This document shows positions 27,159-35,219 of a stretch of DNA of 64,000 nucleotides, in pieces (position 1 is the stretch's first letter; each line of letters opens with the position of its first letter). The DNA is taken from positions 186,001 to 250,000 of the forward strand of contig NZ_QDAE01000003.1 in NCBI RefSeq assembly GCF_003075455.1. The letters run 5' to 3'. Position numbers and translations under genes: made by a program. Source of the DNA: Arthrobacter sp. Bz4 (GTDB taxonomy: Bacteria; Actinomycetota; Actinomycetes; Actinomycetales; Micrococcaceae). Under the pieces are notes generated by a model that made no database searches, had not been told where the DNA came from, and saw only the letters and a list, made by a program, of their open reading frames with translations.

Positions 27159-28835
27159 CTAGGGCTCGTGGACGGCGGAAATCCGCCAGTGATCGGGTCC
27201 TCGCTGAAGAACGAAGACCAGTTGCTGGGTCACTGGCGAGGTCTCGGTCCGGTGCACATCTCCACTGGGGGTGACCTCGTCGAAGCCAGAGGTGGTGGCC
27301 GTGGCGGCGACCGCAACAACCTGGCCGCCAGGACCGGCACTGTCAGTCGCCACGGCGGCGCCCGATGACAGTTCGACCGGTGTGAGGTCTGTCAGTTCAA
27401 TCGTGAGCCCGGACAGGGTGTGTCCGCGGTCCCTCAGTTCCAGCACTGCTTCCTCGTCGGCGGCCATGGCTGGCGATGAGGGCACATTGACCAGCTTCAG
27501 GAGTTCGGCGTCGGCAGTCTCAAAGGCTTGTTCCCTGAGCCGGGACAGGAGAGGCAGGACCGTCAGGGGATCGGCGTCGGCGAGTGTAGTGGACGCAACG
27601 GCCGCGGTGGGGGCCGCCGCGGTGGAGCGGGTTGTCTCCTGCGATGGTGGGATCTCTGCCGTGGCGGCTGTCTCACCCTGGGCAGGCGGAGTGCTGGAAG
27701 GGCCGCTGCCATCCAGCGCGCCCGGGGCCTCTCCCCCGATTCCCAGCAGCGTGCCTGCGAACAGTGCACCGCAGACGGAGAGCACAATCATGCTCAGGGC
27801 GGTAACCGCCAGTCCGACTAGCCGGCCCGGACGGCGGGTCCGATGGGTTGCTGGCCGGCGATCGGAGGGCTGATGTTCGCCCGACTGGTGATCGCCAGGC
27901 CGACGTTTTGCGGGCCGGTGTTTGCCTGCCGACCGGCGCCGTCCCGTTGGCGGGTTGGCTGAACCAGTAGTGGACCTGCGCGTCCTGAGATGCGGCAACA
28001 CATCCGGGTGGACGGCTGCCACCAGATCAAGCGGCTCGGCCTGCGCCGTGCGCTGCACGGCCCGGGCAAATTCGCTGGCGGTGGGTCTCTCCCCCGGTTC
28101 TCCTTCCAGGCCCCAGTTGATGAGGTCCATGAGGTCCTCGGGCGCTTCCGGCACCAGCAGGGAAAGCGGCGGCCGTTGGATCGCCGGCCCCGGAACCCGC
28201 CCAGTCAGGGCGAACCAGCCGACAGCGGCAAGCGCATAGATGTCAGCCTCGGTATTCAGCCCGTCAGGGTCCTGAGGCGTCTCCTGGAAGCCTGGTGTGC
28301 CGCCCGCACGATGTCTGGCTTCCCCCAGCAGCCGACCGACCCCGAAGTCAGCCAACAGCGGTTTGCCCACTTCCGTAAACAGGATGTTGCCGGGCGCTAC
28401 GTCCCCATGGACGGCTCCCAGGCCGTGCAGGAACGCCAGCACCTGCGCCAGCGGGGTCAGCACCGTGACAACCTCCCCCGGAGGAAGAGGGCCTCTCACG
28501 GAGACGAGGTTCAGCAACGACCCTCCGGCGGCGTATTCCATCCGGAGGCCCATCCCCTGGTCAGTGTGGATCACTTCATGGAGGGTCACCAAATGCTCAT
28601 GCGGGAACCGGGCAAGGAACCGCTCCTCGCCACTCACAGCATCGGATCGCAGGGGATCAGCGCAGGCCGGGCCAAGAACCTTCAACGCGAAGAACTCTCC
28701 GGAGTCGTTCCGAATCAGCCAGACGTTCGCGCTGCCGCCGCGACCCAGCAGACGCTCACACTGGTAACCCGTAAGCAGCGGCGGGGTGGAAATCGGTTCC
28801 TCCCCGCCACCCCTGCCGGTGCGGCTGCTGTCCAT
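27159..28835 (-). CDS. Membrane Ser/Thr protein kinase
   Basis: I take ATG 28835 (MDSSRTGRGG), because the 23 residues upstream look non-coding. The 558-residue protein has an N-terminal eukaryotic-like kinase domain: glycine loop LGRGGSANVW, catalytic lysine in FALKVLG, catalytic loop HGDVAPGN (HGD instead of HRD) and DFGVG. A charged, His/Arg-rich juxtamembrane stretch follows. One membrane helix (LVGLAVTALSMIVLSVCGAL) leads to an extracellular Ser/Thr/Ala linker and a C-terminal domain of about 130 residues. It lacks PASTA repeats. The outer domain may sense or deliver a signal; ligand and substrates are unknown. It is divergent from lipB. Confidence 0.86.
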   Translation of the reverse strand: MDSSRTGRGGGEEPISTPPLLTGYQCERLLGRGGSANVWLIRNDSGEFFALKVLGPACADPLRSDAVSGEERFLARFPHEHLVTLHEVIHTDQGMGLRMEYAAGGSLLNLVSVRGPLPPGEVVTVLTPLAQVLAFLHGLGAVHGDVAPGNILFTEVGKPLLADFGVGRLLGEARHRAGGTPGFQETPQDPDGLNTEADIYALAAVGWFALTGRVPGPAIQRPPLSLLVPEAPEDLMDLINWGLEGEPGERPTASEFARAVQRTAQAEPLDLVAAVHPDVLPHLRTRRSTTGSANPPTGRRRSAGKHRPAKRRPGDHQSGEHQPSDRRPATHRTRRPGRLVGLAVTALSMIVLSVCGALFAGTLLGIGGEAPGALDGSGPSSTPPAQGETAATAEIPPSQETTRSTAAAPTAAVASTTLADADPLTVLPLLSRLREQAFETADAELLKLVNVPSSPAMAADEEAVLELRDRGHTLSGLTIELTDLTPVELSSGAAVATDSAGPGGQVVAVAATATTSGFDEVTPSGDVHRTETSPVTQQLVFVLQRGPDHWRISAVHEP

Positions 28836-28942
28836 GCACCAGTTGTAGCGGATCCCGGAAAACCTCGCAGAAGTTATCCACAGCAGCCCCGTGGCATGCA
28901 TCAATGTCAGCGATGTCCCCGCGCAGGTCTACCCTTAACCCC

Positions 28943-29659
28943 ATGACACTTCAATATTCGCGTGTTGGACTGGATCCGGAATTCGTTGACTATGAGGCTG
29001 GCTGGGATTTGCAGCGGAAGCTCCACGCCGGTGTGGTGGCAGGAACAGCACCGAGCACAGTCCTCTTGCTGGAACACAGTGCTGTGTATACGGCAGGGCG
29101 GCGCACCGAGGACCAGGAGCGACCGTTTGATGGGACGCCGGTGGTACCGGTCGATCGAGGCGGGAAACTCACCTGGCATGGCCCCGGCCAACTGGTGGGC
29201 TATCCCATCCTGGCTTTGCCGGAACCCACCAGGGTGACCGGCTACGTGGCCATTCTTGAAGACGTGATCATCGCGGTCCTGAAAGATTTCGGGATCAACG
29301 GGATCCGCATCGACGGCAGGTCAGGAGTGTGGGTCGCCGCCGATGACACCCGTCCGGACCGCAAGATTGCCGCCATCGGGATTCGCATTAACCGCCGGGT
29401 CACCATGCATGGGTTCGCGGTGAACTGCAGCAACGACCTCGCACCCTTCGCCCAGATTGTGCCGTGCGGAATTTCCGACGCTGGCGTGACCACAATCTCC
29501 GCTGAAACCGGCTACAGGGTGACCCCAGCGGACATCGTTTCGCGGATTGAAGACGAACTGCGCAAGAATGAACTATTACTGGTTGCCGAGGCGGCAGAAG
29601 ATTTCCGCCCGTCAAGCACAGCCAACCCAGCCGGTCTGATCCGGCCGGAAGGAGCATGA
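28943..29659 (+). CDS. lipB: Lipoyl(octanoyl) transferase
   Basis: LipB moves octanoate from acyl carrier protein to lipoyl domains, the first step of lipoate assembly. The start is ATG 28943 (MTLQYSRVGL); the frame opens earlier, but this is the family start. The 238 residues include GGKLTWHGPGQLVGYPI, the DGRSGVW loop, KIAAIGIRINRRVTMHG with the catalytic lysine, and the catalytic cysteine in IVPCGI. The stop is 3 bp before the lipA start, so the two are one operon. Its product modifies the E2 encoded at 20162-21982. Confidence 0.95.
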   Translation: MTLQYSRVGLDPEFVDYEAGWDLQRKLHAGVVAGTAPSTVLLLEHSAVYTAGRRTEDQERPFDGTPVVPVDRGGKLTWHGPGQLVGYPILALPEPTRVTGYVAILEDVIIAVLKDFGINGIRIDGRSGVWVAADDTRPDRKIAAIGIRINRRVTMHGFAVNCSNDLAPFAQIVPCGISDAGVTTISAETGYRVTPADIVSRIEDELRKNELLLVAEAAEDFRPSSTANPAGLIRPEGA

Positions 29660-29662
29660 CCC

Positions 29663-30667
29663 GTGAGTCTGGCCCCCGAAGGACGCCGCCTTCTCCGCAT
29701 TGAGGCGAGAAACGCCGAGACCCCGGTGGAGCGTAAACCCGACTGGATCAAAGCGAAGGTGAACATCGGCCCCGAGTTTGTGGCGATGAAGAACCTGGTG
29801 AAGAAGGAAGGCCTCCACACCGTGTGCGAGGAGGCGGGCTGTCCCAACATCTTCGAATGCTGGGAAGACCGCGAAGCCACCTTCCTGATCGGCGGTTCGG
29901 AGTGTACCCGTCGCTGTGACTTCTGCCAGATCGATACCGGCAAGCCGCAACCGCTGGACCGGAGCGAGCCGTTCAAGGTGGCCCAGTCCGTTCAGTCAAT
30001 GAATCTGCGCTACGCCACCGTGACCGGCGTCGCCCGCGATGATCTTGAGGACGAGGGTGTCTGGCTTTACGCCGAGACTATTCGCCAGATCCACAGCATG
30101 AACCCCGGCACCGGCGTCGAGATCCTCATTCCAGATTTCTCGGGCAAACCTGAGCACATTCAGGCGATCTGCGATGCTGCACCCGAGGTGTTCGCGCACA
30201 ACGTCGAGACGGTCCCCCGGATCTTCAAGCGCATCAGGCCCGCGTTCCGCTACGAGCGGTCATTGGACGTCATCACCCAGGGCAGGGACCTGGGCATGGT
30301 CACCAAATCCAACCTGATCCTTGGCATGGGCGAAACCCGGCAGGAAATTTCTGGAGCCATGCAGGACCTGCACGACGCCGGCTGCGACCTGATCACGATC
30401 AACCAGTACCTGCGGCCCAGCGAACGCCACCTCCCCGTGGACCGCTGGGTGAAGCCCCAGGAATTTGTCGAACTCCGTGAGGAGGCCGAAGAGATCGGTT
30501 TCCTTGGCGTCATGAGCGGACCGTTAGTCCGGTCCTCCTACCGTGCCGGCCGACTCTGGGCGCGCGCCATGCGCAAGAAGGGCCTGGAACTGCCCGCAGC
30601 GCTGGCGCACATAGAGGATTCCGGATCGACGTTGCAGGAGGCGTCAAGCCTCGCGCCCACGGGCTAG
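29663..30667 (+). CDS. lipA: Lipoyl synthase
   Basis: This radical-SAM enzyme inserts two sulfurs into octanoyl domains. It has 334 residues; start GTG with GGAAGGAG upstream, 3 bp after lipB. The auxiliary [4Fe-4S] site shows [13 protein letters not shown] (with a preceding Cys in TVCEEAG). The radical-SAM cluster site is [10 protein letters not shown]. The C-terminal serine of the RSSY motif (LVRSSYRAG) that ligates the auxiliary cluster is present. The gene is therefore intact, and its partner lipB is adjacent. Confidence 0.96.
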   Translation: MSLAPEGRRLLRIEARNAETPVERKPDWIKAKVNIGPEFVAMKNLVKKEGLHTVCEEAGCPNIFECWEDREATFLIGGSECTRRCDFCQIDTGKPQPLDRSEPFKVAQSVQSMNLRYATVTGVARDDLEDEGVWLYAETIRQIHSMNPGTGVEILIPDFSGKPEHIQAICDAAPEVFAHNVETVPRIFKRIRPAFRYERSLDVITQGRDLGMVTKSNLILGMGETRQEISGAMQDLHDAGCDLITINQYLRPSERHLPVDRWVKPQEFVELREEAEEIGFLGVMSGPLVRSSYRAGRLWARAMRKKGLELPAALAHIEDSGSTLQEASSLAPTG

Positions 30668-30756
30668 CCCGACAGCGAGCCGCCACCCAAGGCATTGGGC
30701 CGGGGTGGTTTCGACGCGTCCAATCAGCGACCTGGATCACGTAGAATTGAAGCATT

Positions 30757-31509
30757 ATGGCCAACAGCACTGAATCAGACGGATCATCCACCCCTAAGCG
30801 ACGCCTCTTTTCCCGGAAGCCGAAGCCCGAAAAGGGACCGAAGAAGACCGGGCGGATGAAGCAAATCTCCGAGGTCTTCAAGATGACCCGGCGGAATGAT
30901 CCCAACGTGGTGTGGATCATGCTGCTGGCGTTCCTGTCGATCGTCGCCGTCGGTCTGGTCATCGGTTTCCTGATCCAAAACTGGATCACCATGCTGATCA
31001 TCGCCATCCCGCTGGGCTTCCTCGCCGCAGTGTTCATCTTGTCCCGTCGTGCCGAGCGTGCCGCGTTCTCGCAGATCGAAGGACAGCCCGGGGCTGCCGG
31101 CGCCGCACTCAGTGTGCTTCGGCGAGGCTGGATCCTGCAGGATCAGCCCGTCGCGATGAACCCGCGGTCGCAGGATGCGGTCTTCCGCGCTATCGGCCGG
31201 CCTGGCATCGTGCTGGTTACCGAAGGTCCGACGGCTCGGGTCAAACCGCTCGCTGATGCTGAGAAGCGCAAGATGGCGCGGATCGTCCCCAACGTGAAGG
31301 TTCACGTCATCGAAGCCGGTCGCGGCGAGGGCCAGGTGCCCTTGGCCCAGGTCGCCAAGAAGGCGCAGAAACTCAAGAAGAATCTGACCAAGCAGGAAGT
31401 TCAGGCGGTCAACAAGCGGCTGACCGCCCTGGGCACCAAGCTGCCGATCCCCAAGGGCGTTGATCCGTTCAAGGCTCGTCCGGACCGCAAGGCCATGCGG
31501 GGGCGCTAG
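30757..31509 (+). CDS. DUF4191 membrane protein
   Basis: The 250-residue protein has a basic N-terminus, two adjacent membrane helices (about 50-70 and 73-95) and a basic cytoplasmic C-terminal domain. It matches the actinobacterial DUF4191 family (Rv2219 in M. tuberculosis), nearly always directly after lipA as here. No enzymatic motif is visible; the C-terminus is Lys/Arg rich. Function is unknown. A terminator follows at 31538-31590. Confidence 0.9.
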   Translation: MANSTESDGSSTPKRRLFSRKPKPEKGPKKTGRMKQISEVFKMTRRNDPNVVWIMLLAFLSIVAVGLVIGFLIQNWITMLIIAIPLGFLAAVFILSRRAERAAFSQIEGQPGAAGAALSVLRRGWILQDQPVAMNPRSQDAVFRAIGRPGIVLVTEGPTARVKPLADAEKRKMARIVPNVKVHVIEAGRGEGQVPLAQVAKKAQKLKKNLTKQEVQAVNKRLTALGTKLPIPKGVDPFKARPDRKAMRGR

Positions 31510-31537
31510 GTCCGCACGAACGCAGGATTGGTTTGAG

Positions 31538-31590
31538 GGTCGACCTCGCTATCGGAGAGTGTTTCTCACCGAAGCGAGGTCGGCCCTTTT
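31538..31590. terminator. Terminator between DUF4191 gene and map
   Basis: GGTCGACCTCGC (31538-31549) pairs with GCGAGGTCGGCC (31574-31585), followed by CTTTT on the plus strand. The last bases overlap the stop codon of the convergent methionine aminopeptidase gene. Confidence 0.82.
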
Positions 31591-32359
31591 AGTTGGGTAG
31601 CGTAAGGATTTCGGCGCCGTCGTCAGTGATGGCGATGGTGTGTTCGCTGTGGGCCGTCCGGCAGCCGGTGGCGCTCCGCAGCGTCCATCCATCAGGGTCG
31701 GTGACGAGGGTCGCAGTGTCCACCATGACCCACGGCTCCAACGCGAGCAGCAGCCCGGGCCGGAGCACATAGCCACGTCCTGGCCGACCCATATTGGGTA
31801 CATGTGGATCCTGGTGCATCGTCGAACCGATGCCGTGTCCACCAAATTCGGTGTTGATCGGATACCCCGCATCGGTAAGGACCCGACCTATTGCGTAGGA
31901 AATGTCGCCAATCTTCACACCGGGACCCGCTGCGGCTATGCCTGCCTTCAGGGCACGTTCGGTGGCCCTGATCATCTCCACGCTCTCCGTGGGCTGAGCC
32001 TCGCCGACGATGAAGCTGATCGCCGAATCAGCGGCAATGCCGTTCTTTGATACGGCGAGGTCGAGGGTCAGCAGGTCCCCGTCCGCGAGAGCGTAATCGT
32101 GGGGCAATCCGTGAAGCACAGCGTCGTTGACCGCGGTGCAGATGTAGTGACCAAACGGCCCGCGTCCGAACGACGGCGCGTAGTCCACATAGCAGGATTC
32201 GGCACCGGCGTCGGCAATCATCGTCTTCGCCCAGTTGTCGATGTCCAACAGGTTGGTGCCGACTCTCGCCCGGCTCTTCATCGTCTGCAGGATGTTGGCG
32301 ACCAACGCTCCGGCGTCTTTCGCCCGGCTCAGTTCGGCCTTGTTCAGGATCTCGATCAT
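31589..32359 (-). CDS. map: Type I methionine aminopeptidase (first of two)
   Basis: This enzyme removes the initiator methionine from new proteins. The 256-residue protein lacks any N-terminal extension (MIEILNKAELSRAKDAG). The five metal ligands are visible: two Asp (LTLDLAVSK and AADSAISF), His (GGHGIG), and two Glu (LALEPW and SEHTIAI). A second, longer copy lies at 40831-41709. The two differ clearly in sequence, so they are paralogues rather than a recent duplication. It sits within the lipA-glnA1 block, where M. tuberculosis has no such gene. Confidence 0.92.
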   Translation of the reverse strand: MIEILNKAELSRAKDAGALVANILQTMKSRARVGTNLLDIDNWAKTMIADAGAESCYVDYAPSFGRGPFGHYICTAVNDAVLHGLPHDYALADGDLLTLDLAVSKNGIAADSAISFIVGEAQPTESVEMIRATERALKAGIAAAGPGVKIGDISYAIGRVLTDAGYPINTEFGGHGIGSTMHQDPHVPNMGRPGRGYVLRPGLLLALEPWVMVDTATLVTDPDGWTLRSATGCRTAHSEHTIAITDDGAEILTLPN

Positions 32360-32442
32360 TCGGTGTCCTTCGTTTGAAGTCAGTGTTTATCCGGGTCAGC
32401 CTAGGAAGCCGCGCTGTCCCCTGATGCGGTGAGGAGTTCTGG

Positions 32443-32880
32443 TCAGATCCTGACCAGAACTGTTTGGACTGCACGGTCGTGGACTCCGCGCTGGTCGCGG
32501 TCCACGATGACGGCCGGGATCACCAGGCAGATCAGGAGGGTCCGGACCAGCGCCTTGCCGTACCCGGCCGGGCGTCCCGTGAGCGTCTGAACCTGCATGC
32601 CCATGATTCGATGCCCGATGCTGTAGCCAAAGAACCCTACGAGCAGGACCTGGGTGAGGGCGAAAATTCCCAGGGTGGCAAAACTGTTGTAGTCGAAGAA
32701 ACCGTAGGAGATCAGCGACGCCAGCGCCCAGTCAATGAGCAGTGCGCCGACCCTGCGGCCGGGACGGGCGATTGATGCGGGACCGGTTTTGGGACGCCCC
32801 ATCCCCTTGCCCGGCCAGTCGGTGGAACTGTCGGAGGGGGTTCCGCCGAGCCATGAGCCGATGTCGTTTCTGTCTACCAC
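32443..32880 (-). CDS. RDD family membrane protein
   Basis: The 145-residue protein has the RDD-domain motif: an arginine in RPGRRVGALLIDWALASL, then aspartates and two or three membrane helices (about 45-62, 70-92, 110-126). Its closest positional match is Rv2219A of M. tuberculosis, also next to glnA1. RDD proteins may act in transport; none is assigned here. It is divergent from glnA1, with 263 bp between the starts that carry the GlnR site. Confidence 0.88.
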   Translation of the reverse strand: MVDRNDIGSWLGGTPSDSSTDWPGKGMGRPKTGPASIARPGRRVGALLIDWALASLISYGFFDYNSFATLGIFALTQVLLVGFFGYSIGHRIMGMQVQTLTGRPAGYGKALVRTLLICLVIPAVIVDRDQRGVHDRAVQTVLVRI

Positions 32881-33008
32881 CCCTTAATCTTAACGCGTTC
32901 ACACCGCGGGGCTGCGCGTCGCCGTCGTCGTCATCCAGACGCCTCATCGGACCCGCAGCGCCAAATCAGGCTAGGCTGAAAGAGCCTTTAGTCCAGACCA
33001 GCCATTAA

Positions 33009-33046
33009 GTAACGTGCCGGAAACAATTGCGACACCAGTGGGAAAC
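33009..33046 (+). promoter_or_regulatory. GlnR operator: two tandem boxes upstream of glnA1
   Basis: The sequence is GTAAC-N6-GAAAC-N6-GACAC-N6-GAAAC, with all three spacers exactly 6 nt. This equals the GlnR consensus gTnAC-n6-GaAAC-n6 repeated twice. It ends 97 bp before the glnA1 start. GlnR is the actinobacterial nitrogen regulator that turns on glnA under nitrogen limitation. Confidence 0.88.
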
Positions 33047-33143
33047 TGCCAACTCGTACAGTTGTAATCATTGCGGCGGCGGCGCTCAATGCCACTGATC
33101 TGCGCCCGGTCGTTATCCCCCACATGCGTTAGGAGCATAAACG

Positions 33144-34568
33144 ATGTTCAAGAATGCGGACGAAGTCCTCAAGTTCATCGCTGACGAAGACGTGAAGTTT
33201 GTCGACGTCCGATTCACCGACCTTCCCGGAGTGCAGCAGCACTTCAACGTTCCTGCGAAGACAGTCGATGCAGACTTCTTTGTGAACGGGCAGCTGTTTG
33301 ACGGGTCATCGATCCGCGGCTTCCAGGGAATCGCCGAGTCGGACATGCAGCTGATACCGGACCCCACGACTGCGTTCATTGATCCCTTCCGGATGGAGAA
33401 GACGCTCGCGCTGAGCTTCTCGATTGTGAACCCTCGGACCGGCGATCCTTACCACCGTGACCCTCGCGGCGTGGCAGAACGCGCTGAGGCTTATCTGAGC
33501 TCAACCGGCATTGCGGACACCGCGTTCTTCGCCCCGGAAGCCGAGTTCTACATCTTTGACAACGTGCAGTACGAGTCCCTGCCCCAGGGCAGCTTCTACA
33601 AGGTTGACTCGATTGAGGCTCCCTGGAACAGCGGCCGCGAGGAAGAGGGCGGGAACCTTGGCAACAAGACCCCGTTCAAGGGCGGCTACTTCCCTGTCTC
33701 TCCTGTCGACAAGCAGGCTGACCTCCGCGACGCGATCTGCGTCGAACTGGACAACGCCGGCCTCGAGGTTGAGCGGTCCCACCACGAGGTAGGTGGCGCG
33801 GGCCAGGCTGAGATCAACTACAAGTTCACCACCATGACGCATGCTGCTGATGACCTGCAGAAGTTCAAGTACATCGTCAAGAACGTTTCCGATGCGTGGG
33901 GCAAATCGGCAACGTTCATGCCGAAGCCTGTCTTCGGTGACAACGGTTCGGGCATGCACTGCCACCAGTCGCTGTGGAGCGCCGGCGAGCCATTGTTCTA
34001 CGACGAGCGCGGCTACGCGGGACTCTCCGACATGGCCCGCTGGTACATTGGCGGCCTGCTGAAGCACGCCTCGGCGGTACTGGCATTCACCAACCCGACG
34101 GTGAACTCCTACCGTCGCCTGGTCAAGGGCTTCGAAGCACCGGTGAACATGGTGTACTCGCAGGGCAACCGCTCGGCTGGTATCCGAATCCCGATCACGG
34201 GCTCCAACCCGAAGGCAAAGCGCATCGAGTTCCGTGCGCCGGACCCCTCGTCCAACCCGTACCTGGCCTTCGCAGCCCAGCTGATGGCTGGCCTTGACGG
34301 CATCAAGAACCGGATCGAGCCTGCTGATCCGATCGACAAGGACCTGTACGAGCTCCCCGCTGAGGAAGCCAAGGACATCCAGAAGGCTCCGGGTTCACTG
34401 GAGGAAGCTCTGCTCGCCCTTGAGGCCGACAACGAGTTCCTGCAGGCCGGCGGCGTCTTCACCCAGGACCTCATCGACACCTGGATCGAGTACAAGCGCG
34501 AATTCGAGATCATCCCGCTGTCACTGCGCCCGAACCCTTACGAGTTCGAGCTCTACTACGGCGTCTAG
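33144..34568 (+). CDS. glnA: Glutamine synthetase type I (GSI-beta)
   Basis: This enzyme joins ammonia to glutamate using ATP, the main entry of nitrogen into metabolism. The 474 residues are standard for a GSI-beta dodecamer subunit. The N-terminal beta-grasp domain shows [16 protein letters not shown] and DGSSIRGF. The catalytic domain has [10 protein letters not shown], the ATP loop [16 protein letters not shown] and NRSAGIRIP. The adenylylation motif is intact, with Tyr402 in DLYELPAEE, so GlnE (35220-38231) can switch it off. Transcription is probably controlled by GlnR through the site at 33009-33046. A strong terminator follows. Confidence 0.96.
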   Translation: MFKNADEVLKFIADEDVKFVDVRFTDLPGVQQHFNVPAKTVDADFFVNGQLFDGSSIRGFQGIAESDMQLIPDPTTAFIDPFRMEKTLALSFSIVNPRTGDPYHRDPRGVAERAEAYLSSTGIADTAFFAPEAEFYIFDNVQYESLPQGSFYKVDSIEAPWNSGREEEGGNLGNKTPFKGGYFPVSPVDKQADLRDAICVELDNAGLEVERSHHEVGGAGQAEINYKFTTMTHAADDLQKFKYIVKNVSDAWGKSATFMPKPVFGDNGSGMHCHQSLWSAGEPLFYDERGYAGLSDMARWYIGGLLKHASAVLAFTNPTVNSYRRLVKGFEAPVNMVYSQGNRSAGIRIPITGSNPKAKRIEFRAPDPSSNPYLAFAAQLMAGLDGIKNRIEPADPIDKDLYELPAEEAKDIQKAPGSLEEALLALEADNEFLQAGGVFTQDLIDTWIEYKREFEIIPLSLRPNPYEFELYYGV

Positions 34569-34580
34569 TCTCTAGATGGC

Positions 34581-34618
34581 AGAAGACCCGCACGGATCAC
34601 CGTGCGGGTCTTCTTTTT
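34581..34618 (+). terminator. Rho-independent terminator of glnA
   Basis: GAAGACCCGCACGG-ATCA-CCGTGCGGGTCTTC is a perfect 14-bp stem followed by TTTTT. It ends 50 bp past the glnA stop. Confidence 0.94.
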
Positions 34619-34637
34619 GCGCTAAAGCTGCGGCGAT

Positions 34638-34787
34638 TCAGTAGGACGCTTCATCGAGAGATGTGAGCACCATGACGGCGTCCCGCACCGCTGTGCTGAC
34701 CTTCGTGGCAGCTTCGATACCGATTGCTCCGACTGCGGCGAGCAGTGATCGAACACCAGATTGCGTCATTGCACTGTGGTCCATCAT
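34638..34787 (-). CDS. Possible 49-residue small protein
   Basis: A short frame begins with a double ATG (34787) preceded by AGGAAGG at good spacing. It reads MMDHSAMTQSGVRSLLAAVG, then a mildly amphipathic helix region, ending in DEASY. It lies 113 bp downstream of the small HTH gene on the same strand, and an inverted TACC-TTTT-GGTA element lies in that gap. No family is recognised. It could be a small partner of the HTH protein or a chance frame; SD and position are the only support. Confidence 0.4.
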   Translation of the reverse strand: MMDHSAMTQSGVRSLLAAVGAIGIEAATKVSTAVRDAVMVLTSLDEASY

Positions 34788-34900
34788 CACGAGCATCCTT
34801 CCTGAAGGTTCTTTCCTGATACCAAAAGGTACCGGCTGATGCTGATGGAACTGCGCAAGCTGCCGCCGTGAATCCTGGACCGTGTCGTGGGTACGAAGGT

Positions 34901-35101
34901 CTAGCGCTTCCCGTACCTCTTGTGCACGGCCTGACGGGTGACCCCGAGTGCCTGGGCGATAGCCTCCCAGGACAGCCCCGCCTGACGTGCCTGCCGAACG
35001 GCCACTGTCTCGGCCCGGCCAACTTCCTGACGCAGTTCGCTGACGGCTTGCAACCGGTTGACCGGTCCGCCGTCGTCGAGCGATCCGACGAGCGTTTTCA
35101 T
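34901..35101 (-). CDS. Small helix-turn-helix DNA-binding protein
   Basis: I choose ATG 35101, which has GGAGG 8 nt upstream; two earlier in-frame ATGs would place the protein over the palindromic operator. The 66-residue protein is little more than a helical N-terminus (MKTLVGSLDDGGPVNRLQAV) and a C-terminal HTH, SWEAIAQALGVTRQAVHKRYG, typical of short actinobacterial regulators. A perfect dyad, TGTCAAC-N4-GTTGACA, lies 17 bp upstream of the start, consistent with autorepression. It follows glnE on the same strand. Target genes are unknown. Confidence 0.8.
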   Translation of the reverse strand: MKTLVGSLDDGGPVNRLQAVSELRQEVGRAETVAVRQARQAGLSWEAIAQALGVTRQAVHKRYGKR

Positions 35102-35118
35102 GCGTTCCACCTCCATGA

Positions 35119-35136
35119 TGTCAACCATAGTTGACA
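35119..35136. promoter_or_regulatory. Perfect palindromic operator before the HTH gene
   Basis: TGTCAACCATAGTTGACA has 7-bp perfect arms (35119-35125, 35130-35136) and a 4-nt centre. It includes a TTGACA/TTGTCA-like -35 element and lies directly before the SD of the small HTH gene. Autoregulation by that protein is the simplest reading. Confidence 0.7.
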
Positions 35137-35219
35137 ACTGGCTTGAATTTCTAGTGAACTCCGTCGGCTGGATGGGTAACTCCCGTCGGCAGGACCCGGA
35201 ACCGGACCAGAAAAGTGCC

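Noticed and set aside
34651-35022. 123-codon minus-strand frame over the HTH gene
   Set aside because: Arg/Pro-rich shadow frame of the HTH gene and its leader; no start signal or family likeness.
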